Below are positions 1 through 9,233 of a DNA stretch of 64,000 bases, in pieces. Each line of letters begins with the position of its first letter. Position 1 is the first letter of the stretch. Made by a program: the position numbers and the translations under genes. Source of the stretch: Lactobacillus helsingborgensis (GTDB taxonomy: Bacteria > Bacillota > Bacilli > Lactobacillales > Lactobacillaceae); assembly GCF_000970855.1 (NCBI RefSeq), contig NZ_KQ034046.1:717511-781510 (forward strand), read 5' to 3'. The notes beneath the pieces were generated by a model. The model made no database searches and was not told where the DNA came from. It worked only from the letters and a program-made list of their open reading frames with translations.

Positions 1-645
1 TGTTTGTTCATTTTTTATGCCGTCATAAACGGTATAAGTATCAATTCCCAGATACTTTACGATATATGACCGGTCAAAAGTAGTACCTAAAAGTCGCGGT
101 CTGGATGACTCAGCCATAAAAATATTAAGGACTAAAACAAAGGCCCCAACAGAAGTTACGGCAAATGGTGTCAGCAAGCCATAGGATTTTTGGTCAATTT
201 TTATTTTGTGCGCTAGTAGTAGTCCCGTTATTACAATTAAATCCAGCCATAATAAAATATCTGACGGCTGGAGCAGAGCGACAGCACTCTTTCCCAATCC
301 CGGCGCTACTTTACCAGCATTATTAATTGTTTTTACAGTAATAAAATCTGAGAATTGCCGGTAATACAAAATATTGGCAAATAACAGACCTGAATTTGCG
401 ACGTCAAGTAAGAGCATAGCGCAGTATGAAACTATTGGTTTAGAAAAATAAAGTCCAATACTAATTAACAAAATTGCGCTGCCAATGGGGCTAATCCACA
501 TGATGATGTGTTGATATGGATCTGAAATACCCAGGTTAAAATCATGATACGCAGCAAAAATGTATTTTAGAGTAAATAAAAAAACTAAAAGGCAAAAAAA
601 GCCTGTACGAGTCTGAATGAAATTAGTCAGATTTTTTTTATTCAA
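1..645 (-). CDS. ltaS: Lipoteichoic acid synthase (LtaS family), N-terminal part
   Basis: Partial gene that runs off the left edge; 215 N-terminal residues are visible. LtaS is a membrane enzyme that polymerises glycerol phosphate from phosphatidylglycerol into lipoteichoic acid outside the cell. The visible part has several hydrophobic segments, then the family motif FDRSYIVKYLGIDTYTVYDG that joins the membrane domain to the extracellular catalytic domain. The catalytic Thr and metal ligands lie outside the window. The start is a TTG at 645-643, eight bases after a GGGAGAG ribosome binding site; no ATG fits. Identification is from the linker motif and membrane layout and is good. A paralogous LTA primase or stress-type LtaS cannot be excluded. 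Confidence 0.85.
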   Translation of the reverse strand, partial: MNKKNLTNFIQTRTGFFCLLVFLFTLKYIFAAYHDFNLGISDPYQHIIMWISPIGSAILLISIGLYFSKPIVSYCAMLLLDVANSGLLFANILYYRQFSDFITVKTINNAGKVAPGLGKSAVALLQPSDILLWLDLIVITGLLLAHKIKIDQKSYGLLTPFAVTSVGAFVLVLNIFMAESSRPRLLGTTFDRSYIVKYLGIDTYTVYDGIKNEQT

Positions 646-783
646 AATAAAAACTCTCCCTTATCTGACTATTTTAAAAGTTTCTGGGGTTTTAGACAAT
701 CTTTTTCGTATTGTTAGTCCTTTTTTAAGAATTAATTGACCAAGATTGAGTATAATTTAAATGAACGCTATTTTAGGAATTGA

Positions 784-1413
784 ATGAGAATGATATTTTT
801 AGGATCACTATATAACCTGCTTTCGCAACTTTACGCTACTAAAATTAATCATTTTGCTTTGATTAAGCTGATAATGTTGGCACTTGACAAAACGATTTTT
901 TATTTTTTGTTTTTCATGGTAATCCGTTTGATCTGGCTAATGACTATTAGAAGTAGGCGGACAATCAAGTCAGAAGCAGCAGTATGGTTATTTGCTTTTT
1001 ACTTAATCTTAGTATTAATGTTGACCACATTTCGCAATACTTATTTCCCGTGGAATTTGACTTTTAACTTGCACAGACCACTTAGTGAAATCAATTTTGT
1101 ATTTTTAAAAGAAACCTGGAAGATGTACCATGCGCAAAGTCGGTTAGATTTTGTCTACAATTCCTTTGGTAATGTCCTATGTTTCGTTCCGTTTGGCTTT
1201 TTATCACCCTTTGTTTTTGCGAAAAAACAAACTTTTGGTCGGGTACTGCTTGCGGGGCTGATATTTTCGTTATTTATAGAAACAATGCAATTTTTGCTTG
1301 AAACTGGTGTTAGCGATATTGATGATGTCTTTTTCAATAGTTGCGGGGCAGCGATTGGCTACTTCTTGTATTGGGTTGTCATGCTAATTAGAAGAAAGTC
1401 TAAAACTATTTAA
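784..1413 (+). CDS. VanZ-like membrane protein
   Basis: A 209-residue membrane protein with about five hydrophobic segments and the VanZ family pattern: an NVLCFVPFGFL-type motif near residues 128-138 and a DIDDVFFNSCGAAIGY-type motif near 178-193. VanZ homologues occur in teicoplanin resistance clusters, but most chromosomal copies have no known function, so no resistance role is implied. The ATG at 784 has a weak TAGGAA ribosome binding site; a second ATG lies at 790. It is divergent from ltaS and transcribed toward pgi. Confidence 0.8.
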   Translation: MRMIFLGSLYNLLSQLYATKINHFALIKLIMLALDKTIFYFLFFMVIRLIWLMTIRSRRTIKSEAAVWLFAFYLILVLMLTTFRNTYFPWNLTFNLHRPLSEINFVFLKETWKMYHAQSRLDFVYNSFGNVLCFVPFGFLSPFVFAKKQTFGRVLLAGLIFSLFIETMQFLLETGVSDIDDVFFNSCGAAIGYFLYWVVMLIRRKSKTI

Positions 1414-1425
1414 AAGCACTGGTAA

Positions 1426-1453
1426 TTGCAAATTAAGATTGCTAAAATATTCT
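1426..1453 (+). promoter_or_regulatory. Candidate pgi promoter
   Basis: TTGCAA at 1426-1431 and TATTCT at 1448-1453, 16 bases apart, 40 bases before the pgi start. It is a modest match to the housekeeping sigma factor consensus and was judged by eye only. Confidence 0.35.
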
Positions 1454-1493
1454 TGTGAAATAAATATTTAATTCAGTAAGGAGAGCGTATTTT

Positions 1494-2843
1494 ATGAGTT
1501 TAATAAAATTTGATAGCACTAAATTAACGCCGTTTGTCCACGAAAATGAACTAAGTGAAATGCAGGCTATGGTTAATGCTGCTGATAGTGAACTAAAAAA
1601 CGGTACTGGTGCAGGTAGCGATTTCCTAGGATGGGTTAACTTACCAGTTGATTATGATAAAGATGAGTTTGCCAGAATAAAAAAGGCAGCAAAGAAGATT
1701 CAAAGTGATTCTGAAGTTCTAGTTTGTATCGGTATCGGCGGCTCTTATTTAGGCGCTCAAGCCGCCATTGAATTTTTAAATGGTGCTTTTTATGGCAGAG
1801 GCAAAGATAAGCATACTACTGTTGTATTTTGTGGTAATTCTTTGTCAGGTTCATACCTACATGATTTGATTGAATGGCTTGGAGACAAGGATTTCAGTGT
1901 TAATGTTATTTCTAAATCTGGTACTACTACAGAGCCAGCCGTTGCTTTCCGTATTTTTAAAGATAAATTAGTTAAAAAATATGGTGCTGCAGAAGCTAAA
2001 ACCAGAATTTTTGCTACCACTGATCGCGCCAAAGGTGCATTGAAGACTGAAGCAGACGCCGAGGGTTACGAAGAATTTGTTGTGCCAGATGATATTGGTG
2101 GCCGCTACAGCGTTTTATCAGCTGTTGGTCTTTTGCCAATCGCAGTTTCTGGAGCAGATATTGACCAATTAATGAAGGGTGCTGCGGATGCCAGAGCAGA
2201 TTATAGCTCTACAGACTTAAGTGAAGCTACTCCTTATCAATATGCTGCTTTACGTAACATACTTTACCGCAAGGGTTACACGACAGAAATTGTGGAGAAC
2301 TACGAACCAACATTGAGAATGTTTAGTGAATGGTGCAAACAATTAATGGGCGAATCCGAAGGTAAAGACGGTAAGGGTATTTGGCCTGCAAGTGCCAACT
2401 TCACTACTGACCTTCACTCATTAGGTCAATACATTCAAGAAGGTTTGCGTAATCTGTTTGAAACTGTCATTAGGGTTGAAAATCCTGCAAATGATGTGGA
2501 AATACCAGCTGATGATCGTAATTTAGACCAATTGAATTTCTTGTCAGGCAAGACCTTGAACTACGTTAACGAACATGCGTATGAGGGCGTAGTTTTAGCT
2601 CATACTGATGGTGGCGTTCCGGTTATGACAGTCAATATTCCTGATCAGACTGAACACACTTTGGGTTACTTAATTTACTTCTTTGAATTAGCTATTGCAA
2701 TTTCTGGTTATCTTAATGGTATCAACCCATTTAGCCAACCAGGCGTTGAGGCTTATAAGCGTAACATGTTTGGCTTATTGAACAAGCCCGGCTATGAAGA
2801 ATTACATGATGATCTTGTAGCTCGCTTTAAAGAAGAAAAATAA
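1494..2843 (+). CDS. pgi: Glucose-6-phosphate isomerase
   Basis: 449 residues, the normal length for the bacterial enzyme that interconverts glucose 6-phosphate and fructose 6-phosphate in glycolysis. Visible family features are the sugar-phosphate site [15 protein letters not shown] (about residues 76-90), the [10 protein letters not shown] phosphate loop, and the GQYIQEGLR and [12 protein letters not shown]-terminal signatures. The start ATG follows a GGAGAG ribosome binding site (1481-1486). It is monocistronic, with its own candidate promoter and a hairpin-T tract at 2963-2996. Nothing unusual. Confidence 0.98.
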   Translation: MSLIKFDSTKLTPFVHENELSEMQAMVNAADSELKNGTGAGSDFLGWVNLPVDYDKDEFARIKKAAKKIQSDSEVLVCIGIGGSYLGAQAAIEFLNGAFYGRGKDKHTTVVFCGNSLSGSYLHDLIEWLGDKDFSVNVISKSGTTTEPAVAFRIFKDKLVKKYGAAEAKTRIFATTDRAKGALKTEADAEGYEEFVVPDDIGGRYSVLSAVGLLPIAVSGADIDQLMKGAADARADYSSTDLSEATPYQYAALRNILYRKGYTTEIVENYEPTLRMFSEWCKQLMGESEGKDGKGIWPASANFTTDLHSLGQYIQEGLRNLFETVIRVENPANDVEIPADDRNLDQLNFLSGKTLNYVNEHAYEGVVLAHTDGGVPVMTVNIPDQTEHTLGYLIYFFELAIAISGYLNGINPFSQPGVEAYKRNMFGLLNKPGYEELHDDLVARFKEEK

Positions 2844-2962
2844 TTAGATAATTGCTAATTTCATGAATTAATACTATTATTATATGGAACCTATTATTGA
2901 TAAAATTAGTTAGTATTATTCATCCTGTACATTTTAAATTATTGATGTCATACCAATTATGG

Positions 2963-2996
2963 AAAGGGTAAAAGTTTAGGCTTTTAACCCTTTTTT
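2963..2996 (+). terminator. Hairpin with T tract between pgi and the MFS gene
   Basis: GGGTAAAAG and CTTTTAACCC arms (one bulge) close a short loop and run into TTTTTT. It lies 120 bases after pgi but only 16 bases before the MFS start codon, so it could end pgi transcripts or act as an attenuator for the exporter. Confidence 0.6.
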
Positions 2997-3011
2997 ATTA
3001 AGGAGAGAAAT

Positions 3012-4406
3012 ATGGAAGCAAAAAGAGAAACGCCAAAGCGGGTACTGGCTATAATCAGTTGTGCTTTAATGGCATTTGTGTCGATTTTGACTGAGACCAG
3101 TTTAAACGTCACTTTTCCTACACTAATGAAGCAGTTCCATATTAGTTTAGGTCTGGTGCAATGGACTACAACAGGTTACTTATTAACAATTTCTGTAATA
3201 ATGGTGTCAAGTTCGTATTTAAATGACCGCTTTTCAGCTAGACAGCTGTTTTTGACCGCTGCCGTGGCTTTTATCGCGGGCTCAATAGTTGCGGGGCTTG
3301 CTCCTAATTTTTGGGTATTACTTGCTGGACGCATAATTTCATCTGTGGGAGCCGGTCTGTCAATTCCGTTAATGTTTAACATGGTCGTAGAATTGATGCC
3401 GCAGGAAAAATGGGGCTTTTACATGGGGCTTACTGGTTTAGTAATTATTTTAGCTCCATCTTTAGGACCTACATTTGGTGGCACTGTGGTTTACTACTTC
3501 GGCTGGCCTTTAATATTTGAAATTGTGGCTGTCATTGCTGTAATTATCATGGTTCTGGGCTTGTTCGTCGTTGAACAATATCATGAAAAAAAGCATCCCA
3601 GTTTTGATTGGTTAAACTATATTGTGATTGCCAGTGCTATGATTATTTTTAATTTAGGTTTTAATCGTATTAGCAATGGTTTTACAGATTGGGGTTTTTG
3701 GTTAAGCATGGTCGTGGTTGCGCTTTTGCTATACGTATTTATCAAATTGTCGCGATCAAGTAAAAAGAAATTGATTAACTTAGACATATTTAAAAATAAG
3801 CCCTTTATTTTTGCCATGATTTCTTATCTGCTTTTGCAGTTTATTAATATTGGTACCAGCTTTGCAATTCCCAATTATGTTCAAATTGTTAATCACGCCA
3901 CTTCTTTAATTGGGGGACTAGTTTTGCTTCCCGGCTGCATTATCAGTGGTCTATTGAACCCTTGGTTTGGGCATGTTTACGATAAAAAGGGGCCACGGTT
4001 GCCACTTCTAACCGGAACAGTCTTTTGTCTAACGGCTTGTCTGCTTTTTGCCATTTTTAGCTTGAAAATCAGTACGCTAATGGTCGGCGTTTTTTATGGC
4101 ATTATGATTATTGGCAGGCAAATGGCCTTTAATAATACCATGGCAGAAGCGTCCAAATTGCAGCCAGAAGAATTACATACAGATGCCACAGCGGTTTTTC
4201 AGACTGGACAGCAATATGCTGGTTCAATGGGGACAACCGTCATGGCTGCCATCATTTCTTCTTGGCAAAAAAGACCAGGCAATTATGCTGCACTGACAGC
4301 ACAAGGTAGTCAAGAAGCGTTCTTGTTTTTAACTTTTGTTAGTGTAATTATCTTGCTCAGCTACTTAAATTTATTTAGACTTGAGAAAAAAATGAACATC
4401 AATTAA
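3012..4406 (+). CDS. MFS multidrug-type exporter (DHA2, EmrB/QacA family)
   Basis: 464 residues with about 14 predicted membrane segments, the layout of proton-driven DHA2 drug exporters. The first segment carries the LNVTFPTLMKQF pattern and the fourth to fifth segments carry GRIISSVGAGLS and a motif-C-like LAPSLGPTFGG, both typical of the subfamily. The substrate cannot be read from sequence. The start ATG is seven bases after AAGGAGAG. It appears to be a single-gene unit, ending in a strong terminator at 4420. The hairpin just before its ribosome binding site may attenuate expression. Confidence 0.9.
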   Translation: MEAKRETPKRVLAIISCALMAFVSILTETSLNVTFPTLMKQFHISLGLVQWTTTGYLLTISVIMVSSSYLNDRFSARQLFLTAAVAFIAGSIVAGLAPNFWVLLAGRIISSVGAGLSIPLMFNMVVELMPQEKWGFYMGLTGLVIILAPSLGPTFGGTVVYYFGWPLIFEIVAVIAVIIMVLGLFVVEQYHEKKHPSFDWLNYIVIASAMIIFNLGFNRISNGFTDWGFWLSMVVVALLLYVFIKLSRSSKKKLINLDIFKNKPFIFAMISYLLLQFINIGTSFAIPNYVQIVNHATSLIGGLVLLPGCIISGLLNPWFGHVYDKKGPRLPLLTGTVFCLTACLLFAIFSLKISTLMVGVFYGIMIIGRQMAFNNTMAEASKLQPEELHTDATAVFQTGQQYAGSMGTTVMAAIISSWQKRPGNYAALTAQGSQEAFLFLTFVSVIILLSYLNLFRLEKKMNIN

Positions 4407-4419
4407 AGTCAAAAATTGC

Positions 4420-4450
4420 AGCAACCTAGTTATCTAGGTTGCTTTTTTTT
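4420..4450 (+). terminator. Rho-independent terminator after the MFS gene
   Basis: Perfect nine-base stem GCAACCTAG/CTAGGTTGC with a TTAT loop, followed by eight T. Confidence 0.92.
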
Positions 4451-4551
4451 TAGCTGAAATTAAATATAATTAGAAAATATTAAGTTTTTTGTGTACTTTT
4501 TTAAATAAAATGATAAAATACTTAATAATTAAATTTAAGGAGGAAACAATA

Positions 4552-4620
4552 ATGCGACGAATTTCACTTCACCATATTTTGATTTTGTCCCCAATTATTT
4601 TGCGGACAAAGCGTACCTAG
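4552..4620 (+). CDS. 22-codon leader peptide before the EIIC gene
   Basis: ATG at 4552 with a near-perfect AAGGAGGA ribosome binding site eight bases upstream; the reading frame gives a 22-residue basic, Ile/Leu-rich peptide (starts MRRISLHHIL, ends RTKRT) and a TAG at 4618. The stop is only 16 bases from the AAGGAG site of the next gene, so the two are probably transcribed and translated together. The second half of the frame can fold into a hairpin, TTTGTCC/GGACAAA around a 13-base loop (about 4583-4609). I do not recognise the peptide. It is either a regulatory leader or a small membrane-active peptide. Confidence 0.6.
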   Translation: MRRISLHHILILSPIILRTKRT

Positions 4621-4649
4621 AAAAATCTGAATTTTAAGGAGTATGAAAT

Positions 4650-5738
4650 ATGGCTGATTCAACCAATTCTAATAAACTAACAGTAAAAACTTTTCTTAAT
4701 AAAATACTAGCTGGGACGGCAACAGGAATTATAGTGGGTTTAATTCCCAATGCCGTACTCAGTGCAATTTTGAAATTATTTGGGCAAAACCCAGTAGCAA
4801 CATCATTAAACCAAGCTTTGCTAATTTTCCAGTGTGCAACACCATTGCTCATTGGCGCCTTGATTGCTATTCAATTTAAAATGGTGCCTTTGGACGTGGC
4901 TATTGTAGGAGCCGCAGCTTATGTTGGCTCCGGCGTGACCAAGTTTGTGCCGCAGATCGTAAATCCAGCTACAAAAGCTCAGGGTGTATTTGTTTCTGCA
5001 GGAACCGGTGATTTGATTAATACGATGATTACTGCCGGTCTGGCTGTGGGGCTTTTGCTACTAGTGGGTCAGCATTTTGGTTCGATTAAAATCGTTGCCG
5101 CACCAATTTTAATTGGTGGTGGAGCCGGTTGGATCGGCATGCTAATTTTGCCTTATGTTAGCAAGATTACGACTTGGTTAGGTACAGTTATCAACTCTTT
5201 CACAAATTTACAGCCTATCTTTATGTGCATCTTAATTTCTTGCATGTTTGCAGTGTTGATTATTTCCCCGATTTCAACAGTTGCAATTGGTATGGCTATT
5301 CAATTAAATGGCATTTCAGCTGGTGCGGCGGCAATGGGAGTAGCTGCCACCACATTGGTTTTGGTAGTGCATTCGTGGCGGACTAATAAGTCGGGTGTGA
5401 CCATTGCTATTGCATTAGGTGCAATGAAGATGATGATGCCCAATCTTTTCAGACATCCAATTATTCTCCTGCCGACATTAATTACTGCTGTCGTTTCAGC
5501 TATTCCGGTGGCCCTATTCCATGTTAGCGGTATGCCAGCTTCAGCAGGCTTTGGTCTTGTCGGTCTAGTTGGGCCGCTAGCTTCTTTAGACGCTGGAAAA
5601 GCCAGCATTAATTTTGTATTGGCGCTAGTGGTCTGGATTGTAATTCCTGTAGTAGTTGCACTTATCTGCCGTTTTCTTTTTGAAAAAATATTCCATGTTT
5701 ACGATGAAAAAGTAGCCTTTGCATATTTAGGCGAATAG
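4650..5738 (+). CDS. PTS EIIC-like membrane permease (PTS_EIIC_2 family)
   Basis: 362 residues, strongly hydrophobic, with about ten membrane segments. The N-terminal FLNKILAGTATGIIVGLIPNA and the following QALLIFQCATPLLIGALIA pattern match the stand-alone EIIC family usually labelled PF13303. These are annotated as sugar phosphotransferase permeases although many lack a linked EIIA/EIIB, as here, and their substrates are unknown. The start ATG follows TAAGGAG by eight bases. A leader peptide lies upstream, a terminator downstream, and an AraC-type regulator 540 bases away on the same strand may or may not control it. Confidence 0.8.
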   Translation: MADSTNSNKLTVKTFLNKILAGTATGIIVGLIPNAVLSAILKLFGQNPVATSLNQALLIFQCATPLLIGALIAIQFKMVPLDVAIVGAAAYVGSGVTKFVPQIVNPATKAQGVFVSAGTGDLINTMITAGLAVGLLLLVGQHFGSIKIVAAPILIGGGAGWIGMLILPYVSKITTWLGTVINSFTNLQPIFMCILISCMFAVLIISPISTVAIGMAIQLNGISAGAAAMGVAATTLVLVVHSWRTNKSGVTIAIALGAMKMMMPNLFRHPIILLPTLITAVVSAIPVALFHVSGMPASAGFGLVGLVGPLASLDAGKASINFVLALVVWIVIPVVVALICRFLFEKIFHVYDEKVAFAYLGE

Positions 5739-5818
5739 TTCTTATTAAATATCTGTCATTACACTTACATCAATTTATTTAAAATAAAAACCCGTGAAAA
5801 AACCTTTCAGGGCTATGG

Positions 5819-5867
5819 AGTGCTCCATAATAGTTGGCCATTAATCTGACTATTAGGAGCACTTTTT
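5819..5867 (+). terminator. Terminator after the EIIC-like gene
   Basis: Long imperfect stem AGTGCTCC..AATAGT / ACTATTAGGAGCACT (one bulge) with a 14-base loop and a TTTTT tail. Confidence 0.85.
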
Positions 5868-5884
5868 AATGACTAAGTATTTGA

Positions 5885-6184
5885 TTATTTTGAAAGTTGC
5901 AGTAGCTTGTAAGTATCTAGCAGGCTGAAACTTTTTGAAGCCGAACGAAAACATAACTTTATGCCACTTAATTGATACTTCTGATTTAATTTAGCTAAGT
6001 TTTTTGAACCTCATCTTTGCCAATGACAAAGAACAGCTGTCAGATGTTTACGGCAGGTGATGTGCTTGCCACCTTATTTTTAACGAAACCAATTTGCGCG
6101 CCCGTTAAGTTGTGAGTCTTAAGACCTAGTTCTGCGATATTTTTCTTTCAAAAAATCTTTAAACTGTCTTGCTTTGTTCTTCAT
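5885..6184 (-). pseudogene. Decayed small gene, about 99 codons
   Basis: Read on the minus strand from an ATG at 6184, the protein can be pieced together across frames: MKNKARQFKDFLKE, then after a frameshift a stretch containing IAELGLKTHNLTGAQIGF and NKVASTSPAVNI, a TGA stop, QLFFVIGKDEVQK, a second frameshift, and LAKLNQKYQLSGIKL up to SFSLLDTYKLLQLSK and a stop at 5885. The segments look like real protein and run in the right order, so this is most likely a gene broken by two frameshifts and one nonsense change. No ribosome binding site remains. I do not recognise the family. The rest of the 5739-6277 interval is the terminator plus AT-rich DNA before the AraC gene. Confidence 0.5.
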
Positions 6185-6277
6185 TTTAACTTAATGTAAA
6201 AAGTAAATTATTGTTAAATTACATGAAAAAACTGTCTATTTCACAGAAGTTATAACACGAATAAAAAGGTAGCCCAA

Positions 6278-7288
6278 ATGCACGAAAAAATTATCCAAAT
6301 GTTGCGTCAGAATAATGGTTTTCGAGATTGGAATATGGTCTTGCAGAATTTTAGATCTGGTGAATTCAAATTAAAAATTGCTGGTCATATCGACAGCGAG
6401 CCTATTTATGAATTTTTCAATACTTATTCTGATAATTTTGTACTAAACAGCAGCTCAATCACAATTTCTGTTCAACCTGTAAAATCATACATTCCGTTTC
6501 ATATTCATAATTATGTTGAAATAAAAATTCCTTTGGTAGGTAATTGTGTGGTGGTAACAGAACATGAGCGGATTAAGGTGAAACAAGATAACATGATTTT
6601 TATCGGTATCAAAACCCCTCACAAGGTAGAGCCGATTGATGAGAAAGGAGTAGTTTTAAACATCGCACTCCATACTTCCGCTTTTTCCTTAAATCTGCTC
6701 GATTTTTTACAGTCTAAGGGCAATGGCATATCTATTTCTAGTTTGCTTTTTTCCTTACTATCCGATGAAGATCACGGTGAAGGCCGTTACAGTTTGTTTG
6801 AGATTGATCACGACCCTAAAATTACTGCAATTATCTACGATATTATTGACGAATATTATGCTGATAAAATTCAAGCGGACCAGATTATTAAATTAGAAAT
6901 GTTGACGCTGTTTTCTTTATTGATAAGAAAAGCATATTACCGTCAACCGCCAGTGACTGGTGCGAAAAGTAAAAACAATAATTTATTGTCGTTACTTCTT
7001 TACATTGAAAAGAATTATTCCGAGATCAAGTTAGAAGAAATGGCACAACATTTTGGCTTTAATCCCAACTACTTGTCGGATCATTTAAAAAATGAAACCG
7101 GTTTGTCATTTATCAAGTTAGTGCAACTGCAAAGAGTGAATGTAGCTGCTAAATATCTAAAGTACACCAAGGTTTCAATTGAAAAAATTGCTACCAGAGT
7201 AGGATATGAAAATGCGTCCTATTTTTATAAAATTTTTAAGCATTATTTTGGTATTTCTCCGGCAAAATACCGTTCTAACGCGAGATGA
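6278..7288 (+). CDS. AraC-family transcriptional regulator
   Basis: 336 residues. The N-terminal half has a cupin-like sensor (FHIHNYVEIKIPLVGN near residues 72-87). The C-terminal 100 residues form two helix-turn-helix units of the AraC type: HFGFNPNYLSDHLKNETG, then IEKIATRVGYENASYFYKIF, ending in the FGISPAKYR signature. Such proteins usually bind a sugar or other small molecule and activate nearby genes. The neighbouring EIIC-like gene is a possible target, but no operator is visible. The ribosome binding site is weak. Confidence 0.9.
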   Translation: MHEKIIQMLRQNNGFRDWNMVLQNFRSGEFKLKIAGHIDSEPIYEFFNTYSDNFVLNSSSITISVQPVKSYIPFHIHNYVEIKIPLVGNCVVVTEHERIKVKQDNMIFIGIKTPHKVEPIDEKGVVLNIALHTSAFSLNLLDFLQSKGNGISISSLLFSLLSDEDHGEGRYSLFEIDHDPKITAIIYDIIDEYYADKIQADQIIKLEMLTLFSLLIRKAYYRQPPVTGAKSKNNNLLSLLLYIEKNYSEIKLEEMAQHFGFNPNYLSDHLKNETGLSFIKLVQLQRVNVAAKYLKYTKVSIEKIATRVGYENASYFYKIFKHYFGISPAKYRSNAR

Positions 7289-7516
7289 GAAGGTGCAATA
7301 AATTATGGTAAAATAATTGCTTGGTATGAAGAAATGCCTCAATAATAGTTTTTATTTTTACCAGAAAGTAATTGCTGGGAATGGAAAAGTCGTGACTTAG
7401 AAAAAGATTGATGAGTAATCTTTAATTGTAAAAGGTTATTTTGTAAAAACTTTTCTGAATAATATTTAAATCGCGTCAAAGAGTACTTGCGGTAATCCAA
7501 TTAATTTTTAAATAAT

Positions 7517-7554
7517 AAAAGAACTTTAAATTTCTGTACTTAAAGTTCTTTTTT
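7517..7554 (+). terminator. Terminator, probably bidirectional
   Basis: AAAGAACTTTAA/TTAAAGTTCTTT stem with a ten-base loop and a T tract; A-rich on the other side. Confidence 0.8.
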
Positions 7555-7757
7555 ATAGTTGCAAATGCAATTAAATTACATAACAAATAAAAAATGGTAA
7601 AATGCTTTCAGCGAAAAAAATATTTTTAAAAAAGTTAATTAATGCTTACGAATGTAAACATTTTTATATAATAACATTTATTGTAGATAATTTTGGTAAA
7701 ACAACTTTTAAGTGATTAAATAACTAAAAATAGCCCCAATTTTTGTCTAAAAAAAGG

Positions 7758-7763
7758 TATAAT
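7758..7763 (+). promoter_or_regulatory. -10 element of the small membrane protein gene
   Basis: A perfect TATAAT 31 bases before the likely start codon. No convincing -35 element is seen 16-18 bases upstream. Confidence 0.4.
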
Positions 7764-7794
7764 TTGAAATGAATTGAAGGGAGTTTTTTTACAA

Positions 7795-7971
7795 ATGATG
7801 TGTGATAATTTGTTTTTTAAAATTTTGTGGGTAGTCGTTTACGCTATTACCGCTTATTATACCTTTACCGGCAATATGATGATGGGGATGTACTGGATGG
7901 CAGGCGGTATGCTGGCTCAAGCAGTAGTTGACCTTGTCTATCATTTTTGGCCAAATCGTAAAAAGTGCTAA
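7795..7971 (+). CDS. Small membrane protein, 58 aa
   Basis: The frame is open from a TTG at 7774, but that codon lies before the AAGGGAG ribosome binding site (7777-7783), so the ATG at 7795 (or 7798) is the real start. The product has two hydrophobic segments (LFFKILWVVVYAITAYY and a Met/Gly-rich MYWMAGGMLAQAVVDLVY) and a basic tail. I recognise no family. The good ribosome binding site and TATAAT element support a real gene. Confidence 0.6.
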   Translation: MMCDNLFFKILWVVVYAITAYYTFTGNMMMGMYWMAGGMLAQAVVDLVYHFWPNRKKC

Positions 7972-8063
7972 ACAAGGTTTAAATTTTAATAGCGCAAGTT
8001 TATTAAGGATTAATTTTTAACTCAGTGGGTAAAGAATTGTCCTTTTTTGTTTTCCTTGATAAT

Positions 8064-8097
8064 AAAAACCCCGAAACTTATCCAGTTTCGAGGTTTT
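8064..8097. terminator. Bidirectional terminator
   Basis: AAAACC-CCGAAACT / AGTTTCG-AGGTTTT hairpin. It can end the minus-strand SLAP gene that stops at 8111 and any plus-strand read-through. Confidence 0.85.
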
Positions 8098-8110
8098 GTT
8101 CTTAGCAAAT

Positions 8111-9079
8111 TTAATTCTTAGCAACATTCACTTTGCGGATATAGCGATTTTTGCCAATGTGGTAGAAAGTCTTCTTCTTAATGCGGTAAGTTTTACCGTT
8201 GATTTTTACAATCGCGCCTTTCTTGAGCTTCTTCTTCGAAACCCGCTTGCCTTTGTGGGTGTACTGGTACGATGCTTTACGTAATTTTACAAAACGTGAC
8301 TTAGATTTGCGCTTTGCCGGAGTAACTGTGGTAGAACCACTATTGCTATTAGATGAATTGCTAGAGTTACCAGAGTTTGAATTGCCACTTACGAGGTGAC
8401 CAGTCTTCTTGTAGTTAGCAACAGCATCATTAATCTCTTTAGTTAAAGCATCAACACTTTCTTGAGTTGCACCCATGCCATGAGCAGCATCATAACGCTG
8501 ATTAATGCTGTCACCCCATTTATTATCAGCAACTGACATGTGTTCCCAATTATATGTATTTTTAACATATTGCCCATAAGCATGGTCTAATGCATCAGTG
8601 TTTGCAACAGGAACATCAGGATTACTATTATCTACAGGGTGAAAATCACTAGATTTTAAGTCTGTATAATCTGATGTATTTTGAACTAAAACCACATTAT
8701 CTGCTGGATAGTCAATTTCCTGCCAATCTTCATAATTAACATAAGCCTCAGCAATCTCACCGCCACCAACGTCTTGTAATAGCTGATTGCCGGGAATGCC
8801 ACCAATAACAAGTGTCAAATAAAATGGACGACCGTGCATTGAAATAGGTGGCTTAGCATCGTCACTAAGTTCACGTACTACTTTAGTACCAGCAGGATAT
8901 ACTCTACCTGATGGCCCTTTTAAAGCATACTTTAAAGTACCATATTGGAGCCAAACTTTGGTTCCTTGGTGGTTGGCTGAAACGGTTTGAACATTGTCAA
9001 AGTTGAAGACTGCTGTCATTGGCGCAGCCAGACTTAAAGCGGCAATTGTCGCAAAGATTATGCGTTTATTCTTCTTCAT
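8111..9079 (-). CDS. Secreted SLAP-domain surface protein
   Basis: 322 residues. A Sec signal peptide (MKKNKRIIFATIAALSLAAP.., cleavage likely after VSA at residue 35) is followed by a roughly 190-residue exported domain I do not recognise, a Ser/Asn-rich linker (about 228-250) and a C-terminal SLAP domain (about 258-322, rich in Lys, with KLRKASYQYTHKGKRV and KKTFYHIGKNRYIRK). SLAP domains hold proteins non-covalently on the Lactobacillus wall. The start ATG follows AAGGAGTG. The same anchor type is used by the giant proteins at 40.8 kb onward. Confidence 0.88.
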   Translation of the reverse strand: MKKNKRIIFATIAALSLAAPMTAVFNFDNVQTVSANHQGTKVWLQYGTLKYALKGPSGRVYPAGTKVVRELSDDAKPPISMHGRPFYLTLVIGGIPGNQLLQDVGGGEIAEAYVNYEDWQEIDYPADNVVLVQNTSDYTDLKSSDFHPVDNSNPDVPVANTDALDHAYGQYVKNTYNWEHMSVADNKWGDSINQRYDAAHGMGATQESVDALTKEINDAVANYKKTGHLVSGNSNSGNSSNSSNSNSGSTTVTPAKRKSKSRFVKLRKASYQYTHKGKRVSKKKLKKGAIVKINGKTYRIKKKTFYHIGKNRYIRKVNVAKN

Positions 9080-9233
9080 TTTTTCACTCCTTATAACAAA
9101 AAAACTATTGCTTTACTGGCAGAACTGATATCAACGAACTGGGAGTAAAATTCTGTCTTCTTCTACCAGTATACTACAAGCTAATTTTGAAAAGGAGTGC
9201 CAACTTCAGCTGTAATGCGATTAAACTATTTTT

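Larger units (their letters stand above)
7289..7773. other. Intergenic region, no intact gene
   Basis: 485 bases, AT-rich. Two short stretches on the plus strand read like decayed coding sequence (GKIIAWYEEMPQ ending at a TAA near 7353, and FYFYQKVIAGNGKVV in another frame just after), but they are too short to assign. A terminator sits at 7517-7554 and a TATAAT-containing promoter element just before the next gene. Confidence 0.4.

Noticed and set aside
8111..9079. S-layer structural protein
   Set aside because: One SLAP domain on a 322-residue protein with a Ser/Asn linker; S-layer proteins of lactobacilli are larger and differently composed. It is better called a SLAP-anchored exported protein.
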